DNA of 64,000 nucleotides from Ostrinia nubilalis. Lineage: Eukaryota > Arthropoda > Insecta > Lepidoptera > Crambidae. The notes beneath the pieces are model-generated. The model searched no databases, was not told where the DNA came from, and saw nothing but the letters and a program-made list of their open reading frames with translations. The translations under genes and the position numbers were made by a program. Shown here piece by piece: positions 22,714 through 34,262 of the stretch (its first letter is position 1; each line of letters opens with the position of its first letter). The DNA lies in contig NC_087093.1 of NCBI RefSeq assembly GCF_963855985.1, positions 12,973,001-13,037,000 of the forward strand. The letters run 5' to 3'.

Positions 22714-24004
22714 ATTCATAGCACATGTATAATAATAGACCAAATGAACTTTTATAGATTGTGAAAGAGAAGATAAAGATTTTATTATTTTATTAAAATC
22801 TTGCCACGAGGTAGTTTTTCAGTAGAAACCAGGATTGGATAATCGCTACAGGCAAGTATCAGAACATTTTATAAATATTTTTAATCGATTATATCCTTGT
22901 GAATCGTTTTAATAAATTGTCATTTTACTTTTTCAATTAAAACTTTTTCAATCCCTAGTCTTGTCAAACTGTCATAATGTCAACAAATCATAAATGTCAC
23001 GTCAGTTGACTCAATTTCAGTCTTCTGTGAGTTTATTGTATTTTTATTTCAATGAAATAGTGCTAAAGGGTTAGTACTAAAAGTGAAAGCCTTTTTTCAG
23101 AAAGAAAACCAATGTGGTCCTTATTATTCATACTGTTTGAAAGTTACAAGTCAGTGATACAGAGTTGCCGACATTATAACTCCGTAGTGATACCATACCA
23201 AAGAAGAAGTTTTCCTAAACACTTGTGTTATTTTTATATGTGATCAAATAAAAAGGATTAATTCTACTGCTCAAATGGAATAACTTATCCCAAGAGACCG
23301 AATATAAAAAAAAACCTCTCCATAGAAATTATCACCATCACGAGGATGTGAATTTTTTTGAGAATTTGATATTGGTCCTGTAAGAAAAGTAGTTGTATTT
23401 CAGTAGTAGAATCAACCCTTCTTGTTTCATCAGCAAGAGTAACTATAAAAACGCCCTGTAGGTAGGTATTATTAAGCTGAAGAGTTTGTTTAGTGTCAAA
23501 GACTGTCACACAGTGTAACTTAAATTGGCATATTATTATGATAATGAACATAAAAACTTAAATAAATATTTATGTTAATATTTTTTCTATTTATTTATTT
23601 TCCCAAAGCTTCACAGTGACAGCTGAAACAGCAATACTGTTGTAAAACTAAACTTGGAACAAACTGTTACAAATATTTTACAAATTAAAATAAAACCGCA
23701 TGTTGCTTTACTTTCTCGTATAGGTAATAAATGTAATTAATGGCTAGATTATTAATGTTACTTTGTTACCCTCAATAGTGAGGAGATCTTATAAAATGGT
23801 AACCCTGATTTTCATTGTCATTCAAGTGCTCTTTCTTCGCATAGGCTTCTGTGATTTGGCCAAGGGCCACACACATTGCGATAACATTATGCGACATTGA
23901 TTTGACAGCAGCGGAGTGAAGTCTTGCGACTATGCAAAATGATACCCTGTAATCGTAGCGCATAATTAGACATAGACGGGGCGGGGCACATAGCTCGTAG
24001 AGCT
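22714..24004. other. left-arm interior without a supported gene
   Basis: A frame at 23285-23551 (-) contains VTLADETRRVDSTTEIQ, and the same frame is kept in the right arm (40000-40317 +). The right copy runs on with a different C-terminus after a frameshift, and no start, domain or splice context supports it. 23860-23975 is an inverted relative of 24810-24900 (tgcata.tcgcaagacttc, aatgttatc, gtgtggccc). Confidence 0.4.
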
Positions 24005-24216
24005 GATGGCCGCTGGGGCAGGAAAGTTCTTGAGTGGTGACCACGAGCCGAAAGACGTAGCGTGGGCAGGCCTCCCACTAGGTGGACCGACGATCTGGTG
24101 AAGGTCGCGGGAGGTGCCTGTATGCGAGCGGTGCAGGATCGGTCTTCGTGGAAATCCTTGGGGGAGGCCTTTGTCCAGCAGTGGACGTCTTTTCGGCTGA
24201 AACGAACGAACGAACG
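24005..24216 (+). mobile_element. RTE-type LINE 3' end with (CGAA)n tail
   Basis: It encodes GRPPTRWTDDLVKVAG followed by QDRSSWKSLGEAFVQQWTS, the C-terminus of this LINE, and ends in (cgaa)n. It starts at the same point (gctggggcaggaaagttct) as several other copies, so a short non-autonomous or SINE-like derivative is possible. Confidence 0.75.
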
Positions 24217-24394
24217 ATACGTATTACCACTATTTACCAGACATTACTATTTATTGCATACTCGCCGGATTACACGTGCACTGCCTTGCATTATTATAAG
24301 ATATTGTTCCGCCCTTTTACGAACTTCCTCCGTGAGGATATCCCCGCCGAATTCTATGATGAACCTATCAAAAGTCATATTCTGCAATGTCAAC

Positions 24395-24541
24395 CCACCA
24401 CAAGGTGGACCGACGACCTGATAAAGGTAGCGGGAAGGCGCTGGATGCAGGCCGCTACCAACCGTGCGATGTGGAAGTCATTGGGGGAGGCCTATGTTCA
24501 GTAGTGGACGTCCTGTGGCTGAAATGATGATGATGATGATG
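24395..24541 (+). mobile_element. RTE-type LINE 3' end with (GAT)n tail
   Basis: It encodes TRWTDDLIKVAGRRWMQA then SLGEAYVQ and ends in (gatgat)n. A different tail and sequence from the 24005 copy indicate a separate subfamily and insertion. Confidence 0.75.
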
Positions 24542-25594
24542 AAATGAATGAAAATGACAAATCTTCGAACGTGTATAATACCGTGCCTAAGTAATCATAT
24601 AATTTTGGCACCTTAATAACTATTGCCGTTTTTGTTGTAAAGATCATGCAGCGCTACTTGCGGATATTATTGGAAAGAAAACTATGTAGGCTCTAGATCT
24701 GAAGCCGCTTTAACGAACACGAAGTGCTCATACAATGCGGCGTATTTTCTTCCAGTCTTTAGTCAGGACTTTAGTCGAATTAAAACCCCGGTTGAACGTG
24801 ATATAGCCGCACTAGAATACGATGCTTTTTTGCATAATCGCAAGACTTCGTTCCGGTGTCGACCGAATGTTATCATGATGTATGTGGCCCAGGGGTTACC
24901 GTAGCCGCTAAGGTTTGAAACTTCTTGCTTAAAATATTGTAGTCTTTGGCATAGACTACGACGGTAGTCATGGAGATAGGAGTTTGTTATCTCGTGTCAG
25001 ATGTAAATGGTGAAAAGAAAACTCATGATTCGTGTTATTTTTATGCAATATGTAGGTATTTTATAAAAGTGGAACCCCGAGTGATCTCCAAAACCCATTC
25101 TATTATTATATACGATTCGGCTTCGATATCTATAATACAATAGGAGTTTATTTCATGTGTCAGATGACAAGGGTGGAAACAACCTACGATTCATGTTGTT
25201 TATTTACGTGCAATATGTGGGCATATTATAAAAGTGTAATGCCGAGTTGTATTTCTAAAACTTGTTCTATTATTTTATACTATTTGGCTGCGACTCGGCG
25301 TGACGACAATACAAAACATTTTTCGCGAATCGGTGTTCATACATTCACACAATACATTAGACGCCATGTTGTCATAAACGACATATTATAAAATCGCTGT
25401 GATTTAATATTCTTAATCATTAATTTTATGGCAAGTGTCCATCAGGAATCATTGTTCTTACACACAGAATCGTATTATTTCGCTTTCGGGTAGTAATATG
25501 TCAAAATTGTTGGTTTTTAGGCAAACAATGTATGGAGAACGAACATTGTCCTTTAATCACTGGTCGCTTTCTGGAAATAAATTTTAGTACATAA
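24542..25594. other. inner part of left arm, nothing recognised
   Basis: Frames such as 25155-25391 (+) are preserved in the mirror copy at 38137-38373 with a single V/G difference. That reflects the recent duplication rather than selection. The arm ends at 25557. Confidence 0.35.
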
Positions 25595-26645
25595 ATAATT
25601 TTTGCTACTTTTCATTTTTATTTATTTGGCCGAAATATAATAAAAGATCAAGATGAACAAAATAGTGAAAAGCAGACCCACAGAGATACTAAACTACAGG
25701 ATTGGATTAGGAAATCTCTCCACGGGAGGCATCTTCAAGATCTTCTCCACACTAACGTCGACTACAAGGCGTCGAACGAGTGGCTGAAGCGAGGAGAGCT
25801 ATTCCCGGAGACGGAGGGATTTGCTATAGCCATACAGGACCAAATCATAGAAACACGCAATTATCAAAAATACATCATTAAATTGCCAAACTTACAGAAT
25901 GATAGCTGCAGACGATGCAATAGTTCTCCGGAGACGATACAACACATCACAGGTGCATGTAAGGCCATAGTTCAAACAGACTATAAACACCGGCACGATC
26001 AGGTTGCAAACATAATTCATCAAGCAATAGCCCAGAAATATAAACTACTAACATCAGCACCCACCCCATATTACAAGTACAACCCTGAAACCGTCTTGGA
26101 AAACACCTCTCACAAACTATATTTTGACCGTGCGATCCTTACCGACAAAACAGTACATTTTAACAGGCCAGACATAACTCTCATCGATAAAATCAATAAA
26201 ACTGCACATTTAATTGACATTGCTATCCCTAATACTCACAACCTACAAAAAACAATAGCGGAAAAAATCTCTAAATATACAGACCTTAAGGACGAGATAA
26301 CTCGTATGTGGAGATTAAATAAAGTAAGTATCGTCCCTATAGTTCTGTCCACAACAGGAGTCATTCCAGTACAGCTTGCCCCATCACTTAGAAGCTTGGA
26401 CTTACCTGAATATATTTCCACACAACTACAAAAGGCCAGCATTCTAAACACATGCAGAATTGTCCGGAAATTTTTACAGTCTTCGTCAAATAATTAAGTC
26501 TCAATACTGCTCAATGTATTTCTATTTTTAGTTATATTATTGTACTGGTATTCACTTGGTTTAGGCCCGTGAATACCATTAATACACCGATGTATAAGAC
26601 ATCGAGATACACAAAGTGTAAACAAGAATAATAATAATAAATAAT
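25595..26645 (+). mobile_element. 5'-truncated LINE 3' part with zinc knuckle and restriction-like endonuclease
   Basis: The frame is open from the stop at 25592 to the stop at 26497 (about 300 codons), longer than the part starting at the in-frame TTG at 25883. In order it shows HGRHLQDLL..NVDYKASNEW, PETEGFAIAIQDQII.TRNY, a Cx2Cx8Hx4C knuckle (CRRCNSSPETIQHITGAC), then a PD-(D/E)xK-like nuclease core (RPDITLIDK, LIDIAIP, EKISKYTDLKDEI). This is the layout of LINEs that use a restriction-like endonuclease. The 3'UTR ends in an (ataata)n tail near 26645. The reverse-transcriptase domain is missing. The recognisable homology begins near 25640, close to the edge of the left arm. Confidence 0.8.
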
Positions 26646-26689
26646 TTATTTCAGACTTTCATCCATAGTTTGTTAGTAGGGATTAGTAA

Positions 26690-27200
26690 CAATTTTTCCT
26701 TATATTATGTTAGTTGAGTTAGTGCACATTACTTTTACTTTTAGTTTTCATTTTATTTGGCCCATAGATAATTGTATCCAATGTGTTTGGATAGGACAGT
26801 CAGGACGTGCAATAATTGTCCTCAGAATGCTGTTGTTGCTGACCCTTATGCGGCGTAGCAGCGACGAGGCTTTTTTACGCATTATCGCATGGAACCCGTC
26901 TGTCCGTGCGTCCGCGAACATTCCCGAGGCGCTGCAGAACCGCGGCAGCCTCAACAGCATTCTGAAGGCGTTGTTGTACTGCACGCGTAGCGCGCTGTAG
27001 GCTCGACGCGTATAACTCACCCACAGACCACTCGAGTAAAAGGACTGACAAAAAGCCTTGAAAAGGGTAATCTTGACCTCCCCCGTACATCGAGCGAACC
27101 TGCGTGCAAGCATATTGCTTCTTACCGCCAGCGCCCTACGCTCTCTCTCAATGTCCTCATCATCATATAAATGGCCCTTGCATTTTTTGCCAAAAAAAGA
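26690..27200 (-). mobile_element. LINE fragment, RT C-terminal region
   Basis: The minus-strand frame runs from about 27200 through 27113 to the stop at 26748. It contains ERERRALAVRSNMLARRF, KAFCQSFYSSGLWVSYTRR, ALRVQYNNAFRMLLRLPRF and SGMFADARTDGFHAIMRKK, a block common at the C-terminus of lepidopteran non-LTR reverse transcriptases. The upstream RT core is absent. It is convergent with the preceding LINE fragment. Confidence 0.75.
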
Positions 27201-28980
27201 AAAATATGGGGTGAGTTCTCATAGGGAACCATTATGGCAAATTTTCGAGAAAGGGTTCTGAAAATTCATTATTTTATTCGTTCTTCTAATATGAAATCAG
27301 GTGGTTTTGTTCGCGACTAGCGCGTAATATAATTCTGTTCAAACCATTTTAACACAGACGTAGCCGAAGCATAAACTTATAGACTGAAAATGTGATATAT
27401 CCCAAAACAGATAGGTTCGTGTGTTACAGTAAAAACAATTCGTCTTGGTTACACAATACTTGCTTTCCATTAAGTAGGCAGTACATTATGCGTGCCCGCG
27501 ATTTATTATTTATCTTTTAAGCCGAGTTTCCAACTATGACCTGGCAATTTGTTCAGGTGAATGACAGCTCCGAAACTATTCTTGAGCCCGGATTACTGAG
27601 AGCTGTATTTAATAAACGTCCGAACCCAAAAGTTATATCGGGAGCGAGATTTGCTTTAACGGTCATTCTCACGATTAGGCGTTCTCAGCCTAATTACCAT
27701 ATCATTTTTGAAATTTGGCTTAATTGACTTAAACGCATTTAAATATGAAACACATGAAAAGTACGAATTTAACAATCTTTAAGGCGTCAAATTATTCCAA
27801 GCGGTTTTCGCGTAAATGAGACCCAAAAATTTTATGGTCACGGTAATTAGATAAGGCTAATACTTAATCTAACGGTAATTAGAAAAAATATGTAAAATAG
27901 CAAGAAAACAATATCTTGCTTTGATAAATTTGTATATAAATATATAGCGTCATAAAAAACGCTGTAGGTACACTTAATAACCCTTTGAAAAAAGGAAAAC
28001 ACTCATTTCTATTATTTATTGGATCAAGATATTTTCAGTATACTGCAATAATCGAGGCTATAACAGGAACACTTAGTTTCGGCCAGAAGGGGCTACGTGT
28101 CACATTCTTTCATCAGAATCTTAATCATAATTTATTTTATTTGATTTCGATGTGGTACAAACGATTTAACGTACAGATAATGGATCAGGAGATCTCACAA
28201 ATTTGATTTTTCGGATATGCATATTATATCGAAAAATTAATTAATGATTTAAGTGATTTTTCCTCTTTTTAATCTATCTGCGATCAGCCATCACCCATTA
28301 TCAGATTAAATTAAATTTGTAATAATGACAGTTCCAGCTCAGCATATCCCATGATTTGTCACCTCGATTCTTTTACAATAAGTTTTCAGATTGATGCTAT
28401 TCGCTTTCTCCTGAGCCTAAATGCAGAATTCTTAGAATTTAGAAGGGATGCAGCAAATAGATTGCATGAAGGTCTAGTCTTTGGTTGTAAGCTTTACAGG
28501 ATTTTTCACACCCTCTTTGACGTTTGGTATCACTTCAGTGGACTTTGTAAACCAAGGTGCACAGCTCAAGATTTTTAAAACTTTATTTTGAAAACGTTAA
28601 AATATTTCTACATTTGCGAGGCTAAGTCGATGCCATGTCTACATGGGTTTTAGGATCCATTTGTATTAGTTTGTTCTCCAAGCTTCTTCTGTCCAGTACC
28701 CATTGCATATCACGAAGTTTTTTCTATGCACAATAAAGCAGGTAGGATGCAGTTTAGGATGGTACAAAGTGCCTATACACTCTTGCCTTGAAAAGTCCCA
28801 TTGTCTGTTGATTTGTTCTCTTTTGTTCTTAATGTGATCACGCCAGGTAAGTGTTACTGTTGGAAAATCTCATCTTCTTAGGGCAAAGGTATTATGGATA
28901 GATGTTAATGGTATTATATTAGAATTAATTAATGATTTAAGATGTTAATATCAATTATACTAATAATAAAAATAAATATC
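27201..28980. other. AT-rich intergenic with repeated motif
   Basis: The 11-mer ACGGTAATTAG occurs at 27840 and 27872, and again at 29332 and 29879. A LINE-like relic (gatgcagtttaggatgg) lies near 28748. Frames at 27985-28206 and 28351-28578 have no recognisable domain. Confidence 0.35.
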
Positions 28981-29165
28981 TGGTACGAGACATGTTTCAT
29001 GCAGGGGTGACATCTCCTGGCCATCAGAAAGCCCCGATTTCACTCCAGGTAACTTCTTTTTGTGGGGTCCTTAGGGGTTTAAATATACTCTTAAATCCAA
29101 CAACCATGCAGCAACTGAAGCTGAACATTTGTCATGAAATCGAATCTATTTCGAGGTTACTTTAA
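28981..29165 (+). pseudogene. decayed Tc1/mariner-type transposase fragment
   Basis: From 29018 one frame reads WPSESPDFTPGNFFLWGP then a stop. This matches the conserved SPDLxPxDFFLWG block around the last catalytic Asp of mariner-type DDE/D transposases. The downstream homology continues in another frame (PTTMQQLKLNICHEIESI). There is at least one frameshift and stops, so it is inactive. The second D of the block is replaced by N. Confidence 0.6.
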
Positions 29166-30848
29166 CGAAAGTTTTTTTAAATTTTGATTGTCAGATTGGA
29201 AGAAAAGTCCGTACAGTTGTTATGCGAAAGTCTTGGTATATTTCATATTTTATCATCATACTTATTCAATCGTGAGTGCAATTTGTAGGTAATAATTTAA
29301 TACAACGGTGATTATAAATATACGGTAATTAGTACATGGAAATTATAAAACGATAGTTTTTCTTCAAAATCTCAAAAATCTTCAGCGTATGCAAATACTG
29401 TCTTACTACAACGTATGAAGGCCAAAGTACTGAATCTATTTAAATTAACAACGTGGATCTACCTTCAAAAATCGAGTATAAAAATAAGGACATGGTAAAT
29501 AGAAAAATTGAAAACCAAAGACATGGTAATTATACTCTTACGCACTTCATCGACGGTACGCCAACGCAATAGACGTCTACTTGCTAACAGGTCTTAGAAC
29601 TAACTAAGGGCTCGCGCCGCGCGCGTAAATGATGTGTCAAATATTATTATTTAGGCTTGTGTGCCCAAAAACAGAAAACGTCACGGGAATTAGGACTTTC
29701 GCTCGGACAAGCAGTTTTTTAATTCTAATTATTTACAGAATGGTTCTATTGAATAGATATTTTGCTATGCGTAAGACAATCTTTTGTACTCTTTAAAATG
29801 TTGAATGGAGTAAACCAAATCTATACGACATAAAAATTACAGCCAAGTTTTAACATTAAGTCGGTGTGCGGACGCGTAACGGTAATTAGAGAACAGAGGT
29901 TCATGAAATTAATTAAGTCACAAATACTTAAAATAGAGGCCTATGATTTAATGCACAACTGGATGGGGTTGTTAAGTAACATATAAAAATACTTGCATGT
30001 CTCTAATTTGTCATTTTTAACGATTTAACAGCCCGGACACGCAAAAACTAGCTCATCTGAGAATGGCCGTTAAACTGCGCTACACCCATGTCTGAACTCA
30101 ACAAATTGTTAGGCCGTAATATCAGCATTAGAGGAGCAATTTATCACAATTTGGCCGCCCACTGCGCCATGACTTGCTGGACCGACTATATTCGATATTA
30201 CCATCGGATGTGAATATCAACCCAAGCGATCGTCAACAAAGAATAGTGAAAACGGGCTTTTATAATCGATGTAATGCGACATTAGACTACGGAACAACGA
30301 TTTGCGTAAATGTAGGACTACATTAAAAGGTCTGCGGATCTGCTCACGTGGATACCGGTCTGTCACTTAAAGATCGTTTAATCGTTTGCATACATAATCG
30401 GGAATTACCTATAATAAAAACTATCCTAAGTTGTTCCCAGGAACCTAAACTATCTCTATTCTAAACTATACATATCAATTTTTTTTTCTAATATTAAAAA
30501 AACAAAGATACTTTTTCATTTCTAAAATTGAGGTAAAGTACTATATTTCGTCCTCTAATATTTTATACAAGTAACTCTATTATTAGGTACTTATTTAGAA
30601 GTTTACTCAACTAAAATGAGTTTGCGAGCGTTTGCTAGTTTAAGTTTCCTTTCAACTTGCCCCAAGTTGTGTTTTGTTGTTTGCGAACAGGTACGAAAAT
30701 GTAATGAACTACTTTTCCGTTTACTTAACAAATGACTTAGTTACAAATCATAGGGCAAAATGGTATTATAAAAAAGATAGGTAATTTACTGAAATAGTCT
30801 AGCTAGAGTTCTCAGAATAAAGAGGAAATAAGTCAATAGATATAGATA
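29166..30848. other. AT-rich intergenic
   Basis: Two more ACGGTAATTAG copies (29332, 29879) are the only structure noticed. A short GC-rich patch (ctcgcgccgcgcgcg near 29611) is not associated with an open frame. Confidence 0.3.
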
Positions 30849-30988
30849 GTCGGCCGTTTGGTGTAGTGGTTCGAAGCGGACTACTATTCCGGAGGTTGCG
30901 GGTTCGATTCCCGCACAGTACAAACATTTGTGTGCATGAACATATTTGTTTGTATTGGACTGGGTGTTTTCTATGTATAATAATATTT
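30849..30988 (+). mobile_element. tRNA-derived SINE
   Basis: The A box is tggtgtagtgg (30859-30869) and the B box is ggttcgattcc (30901-30911), inside a tRNA-like 5' region starting gtcggccg. A tRNA-unrelated body with tgtttgtattggactggg follows. No acceptor stem can close, so this is a SINE and not a tRNA gene. A second copy enters the window at 1-30 on the minus strand. Confidence 0.8.
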
Positions 30989-31018
30989 CACGAGGGCGAA
31001 ACCGCCGGCAAAAACTAG
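30989..31018 (+). mobile_element. Helitron-like 3' terminus
   Basis: The string cacgagggcgaaaccgccgg then CAAAAACTAG before T is a decayed copy of the Helitron hairpin and CTAG end. It directly follows the SINE, so the SINE probably inserted into a Helitron copy. Confidence 0.5.
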
Positions 31019-32876
31019 TTTAAAATTCAGAGCAATTGCTTCAGGATGTTTTATCTAAAGCTCCCCAAAAGTCTAAACGGAAATTATGTTCTCGAATATA
31101 TTCTCGAATATATCTCTGAAACTATTGACTCGGAAAAAAACACAGTTGTCGAAGGATATCTGATACTCTATGTAACACTTTTTCATACCAAAATTCATGT
31201 GAACATGACCGCAAATAATAGGCTAGTATAAAAATAAATAATAAATAGCAGTAAACCTACTTGTAAATACAAACAGAAGACGTACTTCAAAGCTATAATC
31301 ATTTAATAAAATCATTACCCTTAAAATCCTTTATTCTTCATTAATGGTCAATGGTCATGTCCCTTCTTCATTTTGGATTTTCTGGATCTACACAGTATAC
31401 TCGTAGTTCCTTTACAAATTTCATATTATCAAAATCTTAAAGAGTCCGGAAAGTGGATTGAAATCCCTGAAAAAGCATTTTGACTGAAAACTTTTCTACG
31501 ACTCAAAGTATTAATATGGTTAAGTAACAGTAAATTAAGATTTTGAACTTTCGCGTTCCATTTCATAATTTATTAGAAACCGAAACGTCAAGCCGTGAGT
31601 ACATCATGTAACTCAGTCATAAATGTCGCGTTAAGACCCGTGTCTTTCCATTTTATAAATTAAAGAGGAAACATATTTTATTTTGCGCATGATTTGTTCC
31701 TGAACACAAATCCAAGACTCAATTCGAATACTGTGCAAAAATAGATTCCTTGATTGCTCTGTCTTTCATCTCATCTATGATAATACTACACATATGTATA
31801 TTTTCACACTTGTCAAACCATACAGTGCAAGGGAACCGAAATAAAAAAGTGGGTTTCATTTTGTCAGCTGTGGAGTGCAGCACACGAGGATTAAGAAGAA
31901 TGCTTTTTCGTAGGGTCGAATCACCTGTTTGCGTCCACAGACTTTGTAAATAAATAGTGGAAAATTCTTAGGAGTGACACCAGTAAAACATCCAGGCAAT
32001 TGACTTCGTTTGTGTGTAGGTAGGTATAGGTATTTATTTTTGTAAAGAAAATCAGTTTTTTATAATAATTTTTATGTCTAACACCACTCGATTGTCACTG
32101 TTTTGCTAGATATCACGTGGAATCTCAAGCGGTCGCATGAGACCGCGGTAACATTTGATTTCTATTGTGTCTCGATTCGCTGGTACTTGAAGGGCTACGG
32201 TGAATTTCTTGCTTAAGTAATATTATGTATTTAATTAAGTATTATTATCTTATATACATGATATGTGTAATTGTTTGTTGTTCTAAAAATCGTCTGTTTT
32301 TAAAGGGCAATTTGTCGCTTGGACGCAAACAGGCGACAATACCCTACTACATTCAAGAAAAAGCACAAAACAATTGCATTCTCCCGCCGTTTCCTCGTCC
32401 ATATTTTAGCGCATACTTGTCAAAACAATGCGAGGATGTTTCAACTTATAAGTAGTTAGGTAATAAATAAATACCTACCCCCTTACCAATAAAAAGTTAC
32501 ACAGTTGTTGAACAATGTTTTAAAATTACATTTCTATACTAAACGTCACTTTAAAACACTGTTCAACGAACGTGTAAGTTTTATTAGCAAGGGGGCTAGT
32601 CATCAAAAATCGAGTAACACCACAAATGAAGTTTCGAAAAGTGTATGGCTATGTACCTACAAGGATCTCGTGAAAAGTAAAGACTTAATAAAATGGACAG
32701 AAGACAGTAAAGTCTTAGTAACCAAATCAACAAATCCTATTCATTTCCTGAAACAAAGGTTTATCTAAGCACTGCTAAAAATACTTCAATCGAACGAATA
32801 CACGGACAGAAGTTGATTATCAACGCATTTTCTACACCCTAGGTATTTCCATACGCATTGCTATCTCTATTTACTA
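31019..32876. other. AT-rich intergenic, nothing recognised
   Basis: Small frames (31046-31231, 31750-31953, 32225-32455, 32505-32768) lack domains, splice context or conserved motifs. The piece at 32160-32200 weakly resembles the dispersed repeat at 7679 and 51022. Confidence 0.3.
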
Positions 32877-33055
32877 CTAGCGACCGCCCGCGACTTCGTA
32901 CGCGTGGATCCTGTTTTACCCCCTTAGGGATAGAGTTTCGTAAAATCCTTTCTTAGCGGTCATAACATCTACCTGCATGCCAAATTTCAGCCTGATCCGT
33001 CCAGTGGTTTGGGCTGTGCGTTGATAGAACACTATGTCAGTCAGTCAGTCACCTT
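32877..33055 (-). mobile_element. Helitron-like element, minus strand
   Basis: It begins CTAG then cgaccgcccgcgacttcgta and contains ggatcctgttttaccccctt. It runs to a (gtca)n tract (tcagtcagtcagtc) near 33034-33048, matching the structure of the copies at 6592 and 15487. Confidence 0.6.
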
Positions 33056-33337
33056 TGAGTTATATTATATTTAGAAGTCATCTTTGGACACCCTAGGTTC
33101 TATGACCCTAGCTAGGTATATTAATATCATACCCATCGAAATCTCTATGGTAGAGTTAAGTAATCTATCACCGAGCAGGTTCAAGCACCCAACCTATTTC
33201 GGCCACAAAGCCTTCAAGTATATCCGTATTGTTGTCAAGCGGGCACTGTCAGCGTTATGGGATTGACAATTCATTGGATCCTATCACGTGTGAGGGTTTT
33301 GTAAGCCAGTCACTTAATATTTCAATGACATACATAA
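33056..33337. other. intergenic, nothing recognised
   Basis: A 60-codon frame (33084-33266 +) has no recognisable features. Confidence 0.3.
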
Positions 33338-33546
33338 GGCCCGTTTTCCATGAAGGCGGACTAGAGCGGAGAAATGTCGGCCCGTGAAATTTTTCTACAT
33401 ACTTACATACTACAGAATTTGACAGCGGCGGCGGAACTATCTGGAGCGGAGAAGAAAAGTGAAATCTGATTCGTTATTCAAAATACTTTTCCGCTCCGCT
33501 CTGAACAAAACGTTCCGCTCTGCTCCGCCTTAGTGGAAACCGGGCC
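33338..33546. mobile_element. PIF/Harbinger-like MITE
   Basis: The ends are GGCCCGTTTTCCA and TGGAAACCGGGCC, with TAA on both sides (33335-33337 and 33547-33549). The interior has inverted gcggagcg/cgctccgc blocks. The 3-bp TAA duplication supports the class. Confidence 0.65.
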
Positions 33547-33827
33547 TAAGTATCCAATTTCTCAGAATTGAGCTCTAGTACCTATTGGAAAAGTAAGATA
33601 AATTATATGAAGTCACCAGACTATAAACTTTCGCACTTATTATTACTACTCGTAAATTATATTTCCAATGTTTATGCTCGTATTTTATCTTTGTTTGAAG
33701 TCAACACTTTCATCTGTACTAAAATATCAAACACAAATAAAATGTGATCTTGTTAATTTTTATTATAGAGCATACAGTTTCGGTGTGTGTTTCAACATAT
33801 TCAGGAATTTAATTTTGGCAGATCAAA

Positions 33828-33860
33828 ACCCACGTGGGCGAAACCACGCGCATTAGCAAG
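33828..33860 (+). repeat. decayed Helitron-like end
   Basis: cacgtgggcgaaaccacgcg followed by cattagcaag is a degraded hairpin end with no intact CTAG. Confidence 0.35.
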
Positions 33861-33945
33861 TATGTAATACATTCGTAAAATTAAGCCCCAATTTAATTTT
33901 TATTACTTTTTCACGAGAAACGAACGGCAATGCTTCCGATACATC

Positions 33946-34254
33946 TAGGGTTGCCAGGTCCAAAAACACAAAAGCCGGACTCTGTGCTTCATTTGGCCGG
34001 ACATTTTACCCTAAAAGCCGGACATGTGACGGGGGGGGGGGGGGGGGTGCAATTAGTGTCATAGCTCACGAGTGAGTACTGTCATCGCGGTTGCCCAACA
34101 TAACATCGTGATGCGTGCGCTTCATATTATTCTGTGGCTCGACGTTCGCCTGGCGCAGCAGGCCAAATAAAAAGCCTAACAAAAGCCGGACAGGCCGGAC
34201 AAGACCGTAAAAAGCCAAACATGTCCGGCTAAAGCCGGACGCCTGGCAACCCTA
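33946..34254. mobile_element. hAT-like MITE with perfect 8-bp target duplication
   Basis: The terminal repeats are TAGGGTTGCCAGG and CCTGGCAACCCTA. The octamer GATACATC flanks both sides (33938-33945 and 34255-34262). An 8-bp duplication with TAGGGTTGCC-type ends is characteristic of hAT transposons. The 309-bp interior repeats aaagccggac and holds a run of 17 G (34031-34047). It has no coding capacity. Confidence 0.85.
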
Positions 34255-34262
34255 GATACATC

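Larger units (their letters stand above)
21248..25557 (+). repeat. left arm of 3.6-4.3-kb inverted repeat
   Basis: The whole interval is the near-identical reverse complement of 37971-41615. Shared landmarks in order are taaaggacattgtcag, the foldback MITE, a 23.3-kb open frame, two RTE tails, and gaacattgtcctttaat at the inner edge. It exceeds the right arm mainly because of a LINE insertion at about 21655-22344. Small indels occur, for example a ~22-bp stretch near 24280 present only in the right arm. Both ends read TA then AAGGACA(A/T)TG, so the arm may be a transposon copy with a TA target site. A segmental inverted duplication is the alternative. Confidence 0.8.

Noticed and set aside
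23285..23551. ORF conserved in both arms as a real gene
   Set aside because: Conservation follows from the recent duplication of the whole arm. The C-termini differ by a frameshift, and there is no start context or domain.
25155..25391. 78-codon frame repeated at 38137-38373
   Set aside because: Present twice only because it lies in the inverted arms. No coding signature.
30849..30930. tRNA gene
   Set aside because: The A and B boxes are good, but the ends cannot pair as an acceptor stem and the sequence continues as a SINE body. A second copy is at 1-30.
34031..34047. Poly-G run as a regulatory element
   Set aside because: It is internal to a MITE and its length may be a sequencing artefact. 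Noted only within the hAT-like element.
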